From NCBI GenBank assembly GCA_963785735.1, contig CAWAWJ010000001.1, positions 2,046,001-2,110,000 on the forward strand: 64,000 nt of DNA. Direction: 5' to 3'. The notes under the pieces are model-generated. The model saw only the letters and a list, made by a program, of their open reading frames with translations. It was not told where the DNA came from and made no database searches. The stretch's first letter is position 1. Each line of letters starts with the position of its first letter. The DNA comes from REEB95 sp963785735. Lineage in GTDB: Bacteria > Pseudomonadota > Alphaproteobacteria > ATCC43930 > CGMCC-115725. Of this stretch, positions 10,001 through 19,473 are shown piece by piece. Position numbers and translations under genes: made by a program.

Positions 10001-10348
10001 CTAGCCCGTCACCTCGCGCGGGAAGTCATGCGTGCCGCCGAATCCCAGCGGCAGCTCGCGCACCCAAAGCGTCTTGTTCACCGGCAGCGGGCCGTAGAGA
10101 TGCGGGAAGAGCTTGCCGCCGCGCGACACCTCCCATTTGAGCGCGGGCCCGAGCGATTCCGCATCCACCGCGATCAGGACGAGATCGGGCAAGCCGGCGA
10201 AATGCTTGTTGGCGGTGTCGGCCACCTGTTCCTTGGTCGAGAAATGGATGAAGCCGTCTTCGGTATCGACCGGCGCGCCGCGGAAAACGCCCAGCTTCTC
10301 GGCGCCTTCCCAGAGCGTGCGCGTGCAGATCTTGTAGATCGCGGTCAT
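10001..10348 (-). CDS. DUF952 family protein
   Basis: A 115-residue protein matching the DUF952 family, with the conserved start IYKICTRTLWEGAEKLG, the segment EDGFIHFSTKEQV and the C-terminal FPHLYGPL stretch. The fold resembles ADP-ribosyltransferase-like proteins but no activity is established for the family. The ATG at 10348 overlaps the stop of trmJ (ATGA), so it is translationally coupled to that gene. The role is not known; some relatives sit beside tRNA modification genes, as here. Confidence 0.85.
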   Translation of the reverse strand: MTAIYKICTRTLWEGAEKLGVFRGAPVDTEDGFIHFSTKEQVADTANKHFAGLPDLVLIAVDAESLGPALKWEVSRGGKLFPHLYGPLPVNKTLWVRELPLGFGGTHDFPREVTG

Positions 10349-11124
10349 GGCGCCGCCTTTTTCTTGCGCTTCCTCGGGCCGGCGAAGGCCGTGACCATGC
10401 CGTGCAATGTCCGGACTTCCTGCTCGGTGCATTGCGCGCGCTGGAACAAATTGCGCAGGTTCCGCACCATCGAAGGCCGCTTCTCGGCATTCCGCATGAA
10501 ACCGTTATTGTCGAGCTCCTCCTCGAGATGCTCGAAAAAGCGTATGAGCTGCTGCTTGGTGGCGGGCTTGGAATGGCCGGTGGCGAGCACCTCGCCGGGC
10601 GAATCATGCCCGGCGTTGAACCACTCATAGCCCAGGACCAGCACCGATTGGGCGAGGTTGAGCGAGGAAAAGGCCGGATTGAGCGGAACCGAGATCACCG
10701 CCTCGGCGAGCGCGACATGGTCGTTGACGAGGCCGCTGCGCTCCGGCCCGAACAGCACGCCGGTTCCCTCGCCCGCGGCGATGAAGCCTTTCATCTCGCC
10801 CACCGCCAAACGCGGCGTCAAAACCCGCTTCACCATGAAACGGTCGCGGGCGGTGGTGGCGTAGACGTGGCGGAGATCGGCTATCGCCTCTTCCACGCCG
10901 CCGTAGAGCCGGGCCTTCTCCAGCACCGCGTCGGCGCCGCTCGCCGCCGCCACCGCTTTCTTGTTGGGCCAGCCGTCGCGGGGCTTCACCAGCCGCAGAT
11001 CGGTCAACCCGCAATTGAACATGGCGCGCGCCGCCGTGCCGATATTCTCGCCGAGCTGGGGCTCGACCAGGATGACGGTCGGCCCGCCGGAAAGCTTGGC
11101 GCGGCGCCGGTCGGTTCCGGCCAT
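10345..11124 (-). CDS. trmJ: tRNA (cytidine/uridine-2'-O-)-methyltransferase TrmJ family
   Basis: A 259-residue SPOUT-class RNA 2'-O-methyltransferase. Family marks are VILVEPQLGENIGTAARAM near the N-terminus, then VLFGPERSGL (motif 2) and VPLNPAFSSLNLAQSV (motif 3), which form the trefoil knot that binds S-adenosylmethionine. TrmJ methylates position 32 in the anticodon loop of several tRNAs. The C-terminal third, rich in charged residues, is typical of TrmJ rather than LasT. It is followed, with overlap, by a DUF952 gene, and begins 3 bases below the cimA stop. Confidence 0.9.
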   Translation of the reverse strand: MAGTDRRRAKLSGGPTVILVEPQLGENIGTAARAMFNCGLTDLRLVKPRDGWPNKKAVAAASGADAVLEKARLYGGVEEAIADLRHVYATTARDRFMVKRVLTPRLAVGEMKGFIAAGEGTGVLFGPERSGLVNDHVALAEAVISVPLNPAFSSLNLAQSVLVLGYEWFNAGHDSPGEVLATGHSKPATKQQLIRFFEHLEEELDNNGFMRNAEKRPSMVRNLRNLFQRAQCTEQEVRTLHGMVTAFAGPRKRKKKAAP

Positions 11125-11126
11125 GG

Positions 11127-12720
11127 TTAGGCCCGTCTTCCCGAGCGCCAGAGCTTGTAGGTCAGGCTGTCATGGAGCGCGTTATAGGAGGCGTTGATGA
11201 TGTCGGAGGAAACGCCGACGGTGGACCAGCTCTGGCCGTTCTCGGCGCTTTCGATCATCACCCGCGTCACCGCCTTGGTCGCGTCCTGCGGCGTCAAGAT
11301 ACGCACCTTGTAGTCGGTGAGGCGCACCGCATCGAGCTCGGGAAACGAGGGCACCAGCGCTTTGCGGAGCGCGGTCGTCAGCGCGTCGACCGGCCCGTCA
11401 TGGCTTTCGGCCACTTCCTGGAAGGCCTTGTTGCCCACATTGCCGGTGACGGTCGCCTCGGACACGGTGATGAGCTCGCCCTTGGCGTCGTGGCGGCGCT
11501 CGTCCATGATGCGGAAGCGTTCCACGCGGAAATATTCCGGCACCGCGCCGAGGGTGCGTTGCGCCAACAGCTCGAAACTCGCCTCGGCGCCGTCATAGGC
11601 ATAGCCCTGGAATTCGCGGCTCTTCACCTCGTCCAACAGCGCGCCGAGCTTCGGGTGGTCGGGCTTGATCTCGACGCCGATCTCGCGGAGCCGCGCCAGC
11701 AGATTGGACTTGCCCGCCTGGTCCGAAACCACGATATGCCGGCGGTTGCCGACCAGCCCGGGCTCGATGTGTTCGTAGGACCGGGGATCTTTTTCCACCG
11801 CCGAGACATGCAGCCCGCCCTTATGCGCGAAGGCGCTTTCGCCGACATAGGCGGCGTGGCGGTCGGGCGCGCGGTTTAGGCGCTCGTCGAGAAAGCGCGA
11901 AACATGGGTCAAGCGTTTCAACCCTTCGGCGCTGACGCCGGTGGCGTAGCCCATCTTGAGCATGAGATTGGGGATGATCGAGACCAGATTGGCGTTGCCG
12001 CAACGCTCGCCCAGCCCGTTCAAGGTGCCCTGGATGTGCCGCGCGCCCGCGCGCACCGCGGCGAGCGAATTCGCCACGCCGTTTTCGGTGTCGTTGTGGC
12101 AATGGATGCCGAGCCTGTCGCCCGCCACGGTTTTCGTGGTTTCACGGATAATCTTCTCGATTTCGTCGGGCAGAGTGCCGCCATTGGTGTCGCACAGCAC
12201 GATCCAGCGCGCTCCCGCCTGGGCGGCGGCGGATATGCAATCGAGCGCGAATTTCGGGTTGGCTTTGTAGCCGTCGAAGAAATGCTCGGCGTCGAAGATC
12301 ACCTCGTCGAGCTTCAATTTGGCTTGCGCCACGCTCTCGCCGATCATGGTGACGTTTTCCTCGAGGCTGATATTGAGCGCGACCTTGGCGTGGAAATCCC
12401 AGGTCTTGCCGACCAGGGTCGCGACCTTGGCGCCCGCGCCCAGCACGGCGGCGAGGCCCGGATCGTTGCCGGCGCTGCGCCCCGAGCGCCGCGTCATGCC
12501 GAAGGCGACAAAGCCGCGCATGGCCGAGCTTGGGCGGCTTGGCGAAAAACGCGTCGTCGGTCGGGTTGGCGCCGGGCCAGCCGCCTTCGATATAATCGAT
12601 GCCGAGCTGGTCCAGCTCGCGGGATATCGCGATCTTGTCGGGCACGCCGAAATCGACGCCCTGGGTCTGCGCCCCGTCGCGCAAGGTCGTGTCGTAAAGA
12701 TATATGCGCTCGCCCGCCAT
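11127..12720 (-). CDS. cimA: Citramalate synthase CimA (one frameshift)
   Basis: CimA condenses pyruvate and acetyl-CoA to citramalate, the first step of the threonine-independent route to isoleucine. The N-terminus (MAGERIYLYDTTLRDGAQTQ) and the rest of the protein are in different frames. One extra base near 12510-12512 (an AAA run on the plus strand) splits the gene between KLGHAR and VAFGMTRR. Removing it gives one 530-residue protein, normal for the family, with the catalytic TIM barrel, NGLGERCGNANL, and the C-terminal LeuA dimerisation/regulatory domain. The alternative, a 2-isopropylmalate synthase, is less likely because of the start motif and the linker. The break is probably a sequence error. 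Confidence 0.88.
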
Positions 12721-12786
12721 GATCCCCGCATCCTAGGGGCGCGAATCCGGAAAGTCGAGCGAAGGTAAGGGGTTAAGGCGCGGTTT

Positions 12787-13752
12787 TCAGACGACTAGAT
12801 AATGCACCCCGAACAGCCCCTCGCCGGTCCAGCATTGGACCGGGCGGAAGCCGGCGCGCCGCGCCAGGGCCTGGAACTCCGCAACCGAGAATTTATAGGA
12901 ATATTCGACATGCACGCGCTCGTCATAGGCGAACATGAAACGCCGCCCGGCCACGGTCACGATCTGGTTCATCAGGCTGCGGATGTAAATCTCGACACGG
13001 CCCAAATCCGGGTTGTAGAACGCCTCATGCGCGAAACGCGTCAGATCGAAATCGGCGTCCAATTCTCGGTTCATGCGCTGGAGCAGATTGAGGGTGAAGC
13101 GCGATGTCACGCCGGCCGCGTCGTTATAGGCGGCATGGAGAAGCGCGGGGTCCTTCTTCAGATCGGCGCCGACGATCATGCCGCCGCCGGGCCCGAGTAA
13201 AGCGCGGCAGCCGCGCAGGAATTGCACCGCTTCCTCGGGGGTGAGATTGCCGATGGTCGAGCCGGGGAAAAACCCCACGCGCCGGCCACCGGGCTTCACG
13301 GCAAGATCGGGCAAACGGCGCGGTTCCATGTAATCGGCGCAGACCGCGATCACGTCCAACGCCGGGAAATCGGCGGCGATGGCCGAGGCCGCTTGGTGCA
13401 GCGTCTCGCCCGAAATATCGACCGGCACATAGGAAAGCGGATTGTCGAGCGCCTCGAGCAAAAGCCGCACCTTGCGGCTGCCGCCGCTGCCGAACTCGAT
13501 CAGGCGGCAACGCGGGCCGACGAGGCGGGCGATTTCGGAGACATTCGCCGCCAGGATCGCGGTCTCGGCCCGGGTCACATAATATTCAGGGAGATCGCAT
13601 ATCTCCTCAAAGAGCGCCGAGCCGGCGCTGTCATAGAGAAAGCGGCAGGGAATATCCTTGGGCGCATGGCCGAGCCCCGCCAGCGCGGATGCCCGGAAGC
13701 CTTCCTCGCGCGGCGCGAAATCGAGATAGGCCTTGAGCGTGCCCCTTGGCAT
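12787..13752 (-). CDS. egtD: L-histidine N(alpha)-methyltransferase EgtD
   Basis: EgtD trimethylates histidine to hercynine, the first step of ergothioneine synthesis. The 321-residue protein has the family features: CRFLYDSAGSALFEEICDLPEYYVTR near the N-terminus, the SAM-binding IEFGSGGSRKVR, and GFFPGSTIGNLTPEEA. The ATG at 13752 shares one base with the egtB stop; the open frame extends further upstream but only shadows egtB. EgtB and EgtD together make the sulfoxide precursor; no egtA, egtC or egtE is in the window. Confidence 0.93.
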   Translation of the reverse strand: MPRGTLKAYLDFAPREEGFRASALAGLGHAPKDIPCRFLYDSAGSALFEEICDLPEYYVTRAETAILAANVSEIARLVGPRCRLIEFGSGGSRKVRLLLEALDNPLSYVPVDISGETLHQAASAIAADFPALDVIAVCADYMEPRRLPDLAVKPGGRRVGFFPGSTIGNLTPEEAVQFLRGCRALLGPGGGMIVGADLKKDPALLHAAYNDAAGVTSRFTLNLLQRMNRELDADFDLTRFAHEAFYNPDLGRVEIYIRSLMNQIVTVAGRRFMFAYDERVHVEYSYKFSVAEFQALARRAGFRPVQCWTGEGLFGVHYLVV

Positions 13753-15005
13753 CACCCCGCCTCCGCCAGCCGGATGCCGCCGAAACACCAGCGCGAGGCA
13801 GGATGGAAGAAATTGCGGTATGTGATCCGCGCATGGCCCGGCGGCGTGGCTTTGCAGCCGCCGCGCAACACCATCTGCCCGCTCATGAACTTGCCGTTGT
13901 ATTCGCCGATGGCGCCCGCTTCCGCGCGATAGCCCGGATAGGGCCCATAGGCCGAGGCGGTCCATTGCCAGGCCTGGTCCAAAACCTGTTCGAGCTTCCC
14001 GGACATGGCGGCGATTTCCCATTCCGCCTCGGTCGGCAGCCGCCGCCCGGCCCAGGCGGCGAAGGCGTCCGCCTCGTAATGGCTCACATGCACAACCGGG
14101 GCGAAGGGATCGAGCTTTTTCATGCCGGATAGCGTGAAGAGCGACCAGCCATCCTCGCCCTTTTCCCAATAAAGCGGCGCCTGCCAGCTCTGCGCTTGCA
14201 CCGCGGCCCAGCCGTCGGACAGCCAGAACTCCGCCCGGCGATAACCGCCGTCTTCGATGAAGGCCAGATATTCGCCGTTGGTCGCGAGGCGCGAGGCCAA
14301 ACGGAAGGGTTCGAGCCAAACCTTGTGGCGCGGGCCTTCATTGTCGAAGGCAAAACCGTCTCCGTCATGGCCGATCTCGGCGAGCCCGCCCTTGAAGGAA
14401 ACCCAATCGAGCGCCATCGCCTTATGCGGCGCTTTCGATCGATCGGGCGCGCGGTAAGCCGGCTTCAACGGGTTCTGCGCGAAGAGGTGTTTCACATCCA
14501 TCAGGATCAATTCCTGATGCTGCTCCTCGTGATGCAATCCAAGCTCGATGAGATTGACGATCTCCGGCCACGGCGCGGCGCTCGCGCTTTGAATGAGCTC
14601 TTCCATGGCGGATGTCACCTGCGCGCGATAGGCGGCGATCTCCTCGACGCCCGGGCGCGTCAGCATCCCGCGCGAAGGGCGCGGATGACGCGGCCCCACC
14701 GCCTCGTAATAGGAATTGAAGAGATGCGCATAGGCCGGGTCGAAAACCCGATAGCCCGCGAGAAACGGCGTCAGCAGAAAGGTCTCGAAGAACCAGGAGA
14801 CATGCGCCAGATGCCATTTGACCGGGCTGGCATCGGGCATGGATTGCACCACCATGTCCTCGGGCAGCAGCGGCTCCGCCAGGCTTTCGCTGCGGCGGCG
14901 AACCGCGCGCAACCGCGCCACCGCCTCGTCACGCTCGGCGCGCGAAACCGGATTGGCTTGGTTTTTAGCCAGTGAATCCACGCTGTCTCCCTTATGCTGC
15001 GCCAT
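13752..15005 (-). CDS. egtB: Ergothioneine biosynthesis sulfoxide synthase EgtB
   Basis: EgtB is a non-haem iron enzyme that joins hercynine to a thiol (gamma-glutamylcysteine or cysteine) using oxygen. The 417-residue protein has an N-terminal DinB-like helical domain with KWHLAHVSWFFE and GLHHEEQHQEL supplying the iron-binding histidines, then a formylglycine-generating-enzyme-like domain ending in LRGGCKATPPGHARITYRNFFHP. It is directly followed by egtD. Which thiol is used cannot be read from the sequence; the lack of egtA and egtC nearby leaves both options open. Confidence 0.93.
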   Translation of the reverse strand: MAQHKGDSVDSLAKNQANPVSRAERDEAVARLRAVRRRSESLAEPLLPEDMVVQSMPDASPVKWHLAHVSWFFETFLLTPFLAGYRVFDPAYAHLFNSYYEAVGPRHPRPSRGMLTRPGVEEIAAYRAQVTSAMEELIQSASAAPWPEIVNLIELGLHHEEQHQELILMDVKHLFAQNPLKPAYRAPDRSKAPHKAMALDWVSFKGGLAEIGHDGDGFAFDNEGPRHKVWLEPFRLASRLATNGEYLAFIEDGGYRRAEFWLSDGWAAVQAQSWQAPLYWEKGEDGWSLFTLSGMKKLDPFAPVVHVSHYEADAFAAWAGRRLPTEAEWEIAAMSGKLEQVLDQAWQWTASAYGPYPGYRAEAGAIGEYNGKFMSGQMVLRGGCKATPPGHARITYRNFFHPASRWCFGGIRLAEAG

Positions 15006-15090
15006 TTCTTGGCTTGGGGCTTGCCCCGATTATAGGACTTACGCGGCTTTGCGTCAGGCGGATTTGAGGCTCGCCTAAAATTACGCCACG

Positions 15091-15111
15091 AAAAAGTCAC
15101 GAAAACGTGAC
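15091..15111 (-). terminator. Intrinsic terminator downstream of the small membrane gene
   Basis: Read on the minus strand, GTCACG and CGTGAC pair around TTTT and are followed at once by five T. This sits just past the stop of the 61-residue membrane protein and before egtB, so it should separate that transcript from egtB-egtD. The short 6-bp stem makes it moderate in strength. Confidence 0.6.
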
Positions 15112-15119
15112 GCCGGCAT

Positions 15120-15305
15120 TCACATCGCGGCGAGGCGCCAAGCCCACACCGCCAGCGCGCCCGAAGCCGCCATGCCGAGCCAGGACGCCCAGGGCCCAAT
15201 CTCCGCCGCGCCGATTTGCACTTTCCAGCCACGGACCAGCCGCGCGGCATGCACCACGCAGACCACTGCGAAGATGATGCCGGACAGAATGACGAAATTA
15301 TTCAT
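15120..15305 (-). CDS. Small membrane protein of unknown function
   Basis: A 61-residue protein with two predicted membrane helices, about residues 3-22 and 38-58, joined by a short loop with RGWKVQIGAAEIGPW. The layout, a tidy start MNNFVILSGIIF and a terminator just downstream argue for a real gene. No function is known. It sits between a DUF427 gene and the ergothioneine genes, all on the minus strand. Confidence 0.6.
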   Translation of the reverse strand: MNNFVILSGIIFAVVCVVHAARLVRGWKVQIGAAEIGPWASWLGMAASGALAVWAWRLAAM

Positions 15306-15359
15306 CGCTTCATCTCCATCGCTGGGATTTCGGGAAGCCTTGCCGGCGCGCCCCTTGAG

Positions 15360-15641
15360 TCAGGAAACCGTGACGCCTTTCCAAAAGGCGACCCGGCCCT
15401 TGATCTGCTTGGCCGCGTCCTTGGGCTCGGGGTAATACCAAGCGGCGTCCGTGTTCTCCTTGCCGCCCGCCACCACGCTGTAATAGCTCGCCGTGCCCTT
15501 CCACGGGCAGATGCTGGTGGTGGCGCTCGGCTTGAGCGCCGCCTTTTTCACCGAGCCGATCGGGAAATAGTGATTGCCTTCGACCACCACGGTCTCGCCG
15601 CTTTCCGCGATGGTCTCGCCGTTCCACACCGCCTTGACCAT
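15360..15641 (-). CDS. DUF427 domain protein
   Basis: A 93-residue protein that is one complete DUF427 domain. The family pattern is clear: an N-terminal VWNGETIAES, the segment NHYFPIGSV, then the hallmark CPWKGTASYYSV followed by AWYYPEPKDAAKQIKGRVAFW. The function of the family is not established. It starts 15 bases after the cysS stop in the minus-strand direction. Confidence 0.92.
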   Translation of the reverse strand: MVKAVWNGETIAESGETVVVEGNHYFPIGSVKKAALKPSATTSICPWKGTASYYSVVAGGKENTDAAWYYPEPKDAAKQIKGRVAFWKGVTVS

Positions 15642-15656
15642 GGATGCCTCCTGGCG

Positions 15657-17044
15657 CTAGCCGCGCCGCCACAGGGTCTTGCCGCCGGGCTTATCTTCCA
15701 GCACCACGCCGCGCGCCGCAAGCGCCGCGCGGATGCGGTCGGCCCCGGCGAAATCCTTGTTCTCGCGCGCTTTATTGCGCGCCGCGATGAGATCTTCGAT
15801 CTCCCGATCCTCGCCGCCTGATTGATTCTTGGCGCCCTTGAGCCACGCCTCGGGCTTTTGCTGCAACAAGCCCAGCACCGCCCCCGCCGCCAGCAAGCCG
15901 CCCTTGAGCCGCGCCTTGTCGGGAAATGTTTCGGCCTTGTTGAGTTCGGCGACCAGCTCGTGCAGCGCGGCCAGCGCCATGGGCGTGTTGAGATCGTCCT
16001 CCAATGCGGCACGGACGGGGTGCGACATTTCAAGGCCCTCGGGCTGAATGTCTTTTGTTTCGCGCAGCGCCAGATAGAAGCGGTCGAGATTTTGCTTGGC
16101 GGCGGATAGCCGCTCGCTCGTCCAGTCGAGCGGGTCGCGGTAATGCGCGGTCAGCATGGCGAGCCGCGCGGCTTCCCCCGGCGCGTCGGCGAGCACGTCC
16201 CTGATGGTGCGGAAATTCCCTTCGGACTTCGCCATCTTCTCGCCGTTCACGGTGACGAAGCCGTTATGGAGCCAGTATTTGACGAAGGGCTTGCCCGGAT
16301 GGGCGCATTCGCTTTGCGCGATCTCGTTCTCGTGATGCGGAAAGATCAGATCGAGCCCGCCGCCATGGATGTCGAAGCTCTGCCCGAGCAATTCCTCGCT
16401 CATGGCCGAGCATTCGATATGCCAGCCCGGCCGGCCCCGGCCCCACGGGCTTTCCCAGCCGGGGAGACCCTCGGGCGACGGCTTCCACAGGACGAAATCC
16501 GCCGGGTCGCGCTTATAGGGCGCCACTTCCACCCGCGCGCCGGCGATCATGTCATCTCTGTTGCGGCCTGAAAGCCGGCCGTAATCCTTATTGCTCGGCA
16601 CGGAAAAGAGCACATGGCCCTCGGCTTCGTAGGCGTGACTTTGAGGCGATCAGCTTTTCGATCATCGCGATCATCGGCGCGATGTGATCGGTCGCGCGCG
16701 GCTCGGCATCGGGCGGCAAGCAACCGAGAGCCGCCACGTCCGCATGGAACGCCTTCGCCGTGCGCGTGGTCAGATCGCGTATGCTCTCGCCGTTATCCTT
16801 CGCCGCGGCGTTGATCTTGTCGTCCACATCGGTGATGTTGCGCACATAGGTCACATGCCCCGCGCCGTATTCCGCGCGCAAGCAGCCGGTAGAGCACGTC
16901 GAACACGATCACCGGCCGGGCGTTGCCGATATGCGCCAGATCGTAAACCGTCGGCCCGCAGACATACATGCGGACGCGGTTTCTATCGAGCGGCGTAAAC
17001 GGCTCTTTCCGGCGCGACAGCGTGTTGTAAAGCGACAGTGTCAT
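15657..17044 (-). CDS. cysS: Cysteinyl-tRNA synthetase (two frameshifts)
   Basis: CysRS charges tRNA-Cys. Three frames must be joined: MTLSLYNTLSRRKEPFTP up to VLYRLL, then RAEYGAGHVTYVRNITDVDDK up to IEKLIAS, then HAYEAEGHVLFSVP to the end. One extra base lies near 16880-16881 and one near 16638-16641. Removing both gives 461 residues, the normal size. The HIGH-type motif is HIGNARP, the zinc ligands include Cys in VCGPTVYD, and the KMSKS-type motif is KMAKSEGN. The start overlaps the stop of the upstream YcxB-like gene (ATGA). An essential gene with two shifts points to sequence error. Confidence 0.9.
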
Positions 17045-17601
17045 GACTTCGCTGGCGCCCCTTCCGGCCGCCACCAGCCGCGCGCCGCCGCCACGAAAGC
17101 ATCGAACGCCGCTTCGTCGGCGAAGGCGCGGCGCGGCACGACATGGGCGTTGTTCTTCAGGATGAACAGATAGGCGCCGGCGGGCCCAACCGCGATCTCG
17201 ATGATCGAGGACCAGGGCGTCCGCGTATCCGCGAGGCCGCCGGTTGTGCCGAGCCCGTCGGGCGAGATTTCCAAATGCACCCTCGCGCCGATCTTGGGAT
17301 TGATCGACAGGGCACGGCGGTATTGGCGCCGCGCCGTAAAGCGCGGCCAATAGGGAATCAGCAGCAGGAACAGGATGACGATGACCAGGGGATAGTCGCC
17401 CCAGTCCACCAGCGCATTGCCTATTTCCCAGCGCGTAAAAAGCGTCAGCAGGATATAGAGCGCTAAAAAACCCAGGCAGATTTTCCGGAGCAGCGGGAAG
17501 CGCCAACGCTGCCAATTGCGGCGAAAGAAAAATTCGTTGAAGGCGGCGTAATCATCCGCGGTCAACGAGAATTCCACCGCCTGGCTGTCCTCCGCCGACA
17601 T
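17041..17601 (-). CDS. YcxB-like membrane protein
   Basis: A 186-residue protein with two closely spaced membrane helices (about residues 42-60 and 68-88, rich in Leu/Ile/Val) after a soluble N-terminal stretch containing FSLTADDYAAFNEFFFRR. The C-terminal half is soluble, with TPWSSIIEIAVGPAGAYLFI and a VVPRRAF motif, the arrangement seen in YcxB-like proteins. Their function is unknown. The gene overlaps cysS by 4 bases and follows glnS by 11 bases, so it is probably part of a glnS-ycxB-cysS transcript. Confidence 0.75.
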   Translation of the reverse strand: MSAEDSQAVEFSLTADDYAAFNEFFFRRNWQRWRFPLLRKICLGFLALYILLTLFTRWEIGNALVDWGDYPLVIVILFLLLIPYWPRFTARRQYRRALSINPKIGARVHLEISPDGLGTTGGLADTRTPWSSIIEIAVGPAGAYLFILKNNAHVVPRRAFADEAAFDAFVAAARGWWRPEGAPAKS

Positions 17602-17612
17602 AGCCTATCCCC

Positions 17613-19286
17613 TCACGCCTTGGCGTAGCTGTCGCGCAAGCCGACGGTGCGGTTGAAGACCGGCTTGCCGGGCGCGGAATCCGCATCGGCGCAGAAATAA
17701 CCCAAGCGTTCGAACTGCACCACATCGCCGGGCGCGGGATTTGCGAGGCTCGGCTCCAGCCGCGCGCCCTTCAGCACTTCCAGGGAATTGGGGTTGAGAT
17801 CGGCCAGGAGATCGGCGCCGCTGGGGTCGGGCCGGGTGAAGAGTGGATTGTAGATCCGCACTTCCGCCGGGATCGAATGCTTGGCCGCCACCCAATGCAG
17901 CGTCGCCCGCACTTTCCGCCCGTCGGGCGCGTTGCCGCCCTTTGTCGCGGGATCGTAGGTGCAGCGCAGCTCGGTGACATTGCCGCCCGAATCCTTCACC
18001 ACGCTTTTGCAGGTGACGAAATAGGCGTAGCGCAGCCGCACTTCGACGCCCGGCGAGAGGCGGAAGAATTTCTTGGGCGGGTTTTCCATGAAATCCTCGG
18101 CCTCGACATAGAGCTCGCGCGAGAAAGGTATTTTGCGCGAACCCAAGGCCGCGTTGTCCGGGTGGTTGGCGGCGTCCAGTTCCTCGCTCTGCCCCTCGGG
18201 ATAATTCTCGATCACCAGCTTCAAGGGCCGCAACACCGCCATCCGGCGCAAGGCGCTTTTGTTCAAATGCTCGCGCACCGAGAAATCGAACATCCCCATG
18301 TCGACGGTGGAATTGGCCTTGGCGACGCCGATGCGGGAGACGAAATCGCGGATCGCCTCGGGCGGCACGCCGCGCCGCCGCAACCCCGCCAGCGTCGGCA
18401 TGCGCGGATCGTCCCACCCCGTCACGCGGCGCTCGGCGACAAGGGTCGTCAGGAAGCGCTTCGAGAGCACGGTGTAACCCAGATTGAGCCGCGCGAACTC
18501 GTATTGCCGCGGCCGCGACGGCACCGGCAGATTGTCGAGGAGCCAGTCGTAAAGCGGCCGGTGATCCTCGAATTCGAGCGTGCAGACCGAATGGGTCACG
18601 CCCTCGATCGCGTCCGATTGGCCATGGGCGAAATCGTAGGTCGGGTAGATGCACCATTCCTTGCCGGTGCGCGGATGCTCGGCGTGCAAGATACGGTAGA
18701 GCACCGGGTCGCGCAGATTGATGTTGCCGGCGGCCATGTCGATCTTGGCGCGCAGCACCCGCGCGCCGTTGGGAAACTCCCCCTTGCGCATGCGGCGGAA
18801 GAGATCGAAATTCTCCTCCAGGCCGCGCTTGCGGAACGGGCTTTCCTTTCCGGGCTCGGTCAGCGTGCCGCGCATCTTCTGCATTTCGGCGGGCGGCGTG
18901 TCGTCGACATAGGCCTTGCCCAGCTTGATGAGATATTCGGCCCAGTCGTAAAGCTGCGCGAAATTATCCGAGGCGTGATAGAGGTTCTTGCCCCAATCGA
19001 ATCCGAGCCAGCGCACGTCGCGTTCGATGGCGTCGGCGAATTCCTGCTCCTCCTTGACGGGGTTGGTGTCGTCAAAACGCAGATTGCAGCGCCCGCCATA
19101 TTCCTGGGCGATGCCGAAATTGAGGCAGATCGACTTGGCGTGGCCGATATGGAGATAGCCGTTGGGCTCGGGCGGAAAGCGCGTCACCGGCGCAATCACG
19201 CGTTTCGACGCGATGTCGGCCTCGACGATGTCGCGGATGAAATCGCGGCCGGGCGGCGCTGCGGTATCGGGTGATTTCATTTCCAT
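17613..19286 (-). CDS. glnS: Glutaminyl-tRNA synthetase
   Basis: A 557-residue class I synthetase charging tRNA-Gln. The GlnRS signature PPEPNGYLHIGHAKSICLNFG, longer and distinct from the GluRS version, is at residues about 44-64; the KMSKS-type segment reads VLSKRFL. The C-terminal beta-barrel anticodon-binding domain is complete. Two ATGs, at 19286 and 19280, are possible. Many alphaproteobacteria lack GlnRS and make Gln-tRNA through GatCAB, so its presence here is informative. It heads a run with the YcxB-like gene and cysS. Confidence 0.95.
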   Translation of the reverse strand: MEMKSPDTAAPPGRDFIRDIVEADIASKRVIAPVTRFPPEPNGYLHIGHAKSICLNFGIAQEYGGRCNLRFDDTNPVKEEQEFADAIERDVRWLGFDWGKNLYHASDNFAQLYDWAEYLIKLGKAYVDDTPPAEMQKMRGTLTEPGKESPFRKRGLEENFDLFRRMRKGEFPNGARVLRAKIDMAAGNINLRDPVLYRILHAEHPRTGKEWCIYPTYDFAHGQSDAIEGVTHSVCTLEFEDHRPLYDWLLDNLPVPSRPRQYEFARLNLGYTVLSKRFLTTLVAERRVTGWDDPRMPTLAGLRRRGVPPEAIRDFVSRIGVAKANSTVDMGMFDFSVREHLNKSALRRMAVLRPLKLVIENYPEGQSEELDAANHPDNAALGSRKIPFSRELYVEAEDFMENPPKKFFRLSPGVEVRLRYAYFVTCKSVVKDSGGNVTELRCTYDPATKGGNAPDGRKVRATLHWVAAKHSIPAEVRIYNPLFTRPDPSGADLLADLNPNSLEVLKGARLEPSLANPAPGDVVQFERLGYFCADADSAPGKPVFNRTVGLRDSYAKA

Positions 19287-19473
19287 GCCGGGCTCAATTC
19301 GCGCTTGTGAAACAATCGGATAACACCTGCCGTTGCCCCTTACAACCGGCGTCTCGGGCGGCGGCCCGGATTTGGCAAACCGGGCGCGGGTTAAAGCAAC
19401 CTTAACAGTGGGGCGGATAGTATTTGCGGCGCGTCGAAGCCAGCCGTCCCGACAACAGCTTTCCGCCCGCCCC

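Noticed and set aside
17877..19274. A 465-residue plus-strand ORF
   Set aside because: It is antisense to glnS and has no family features.
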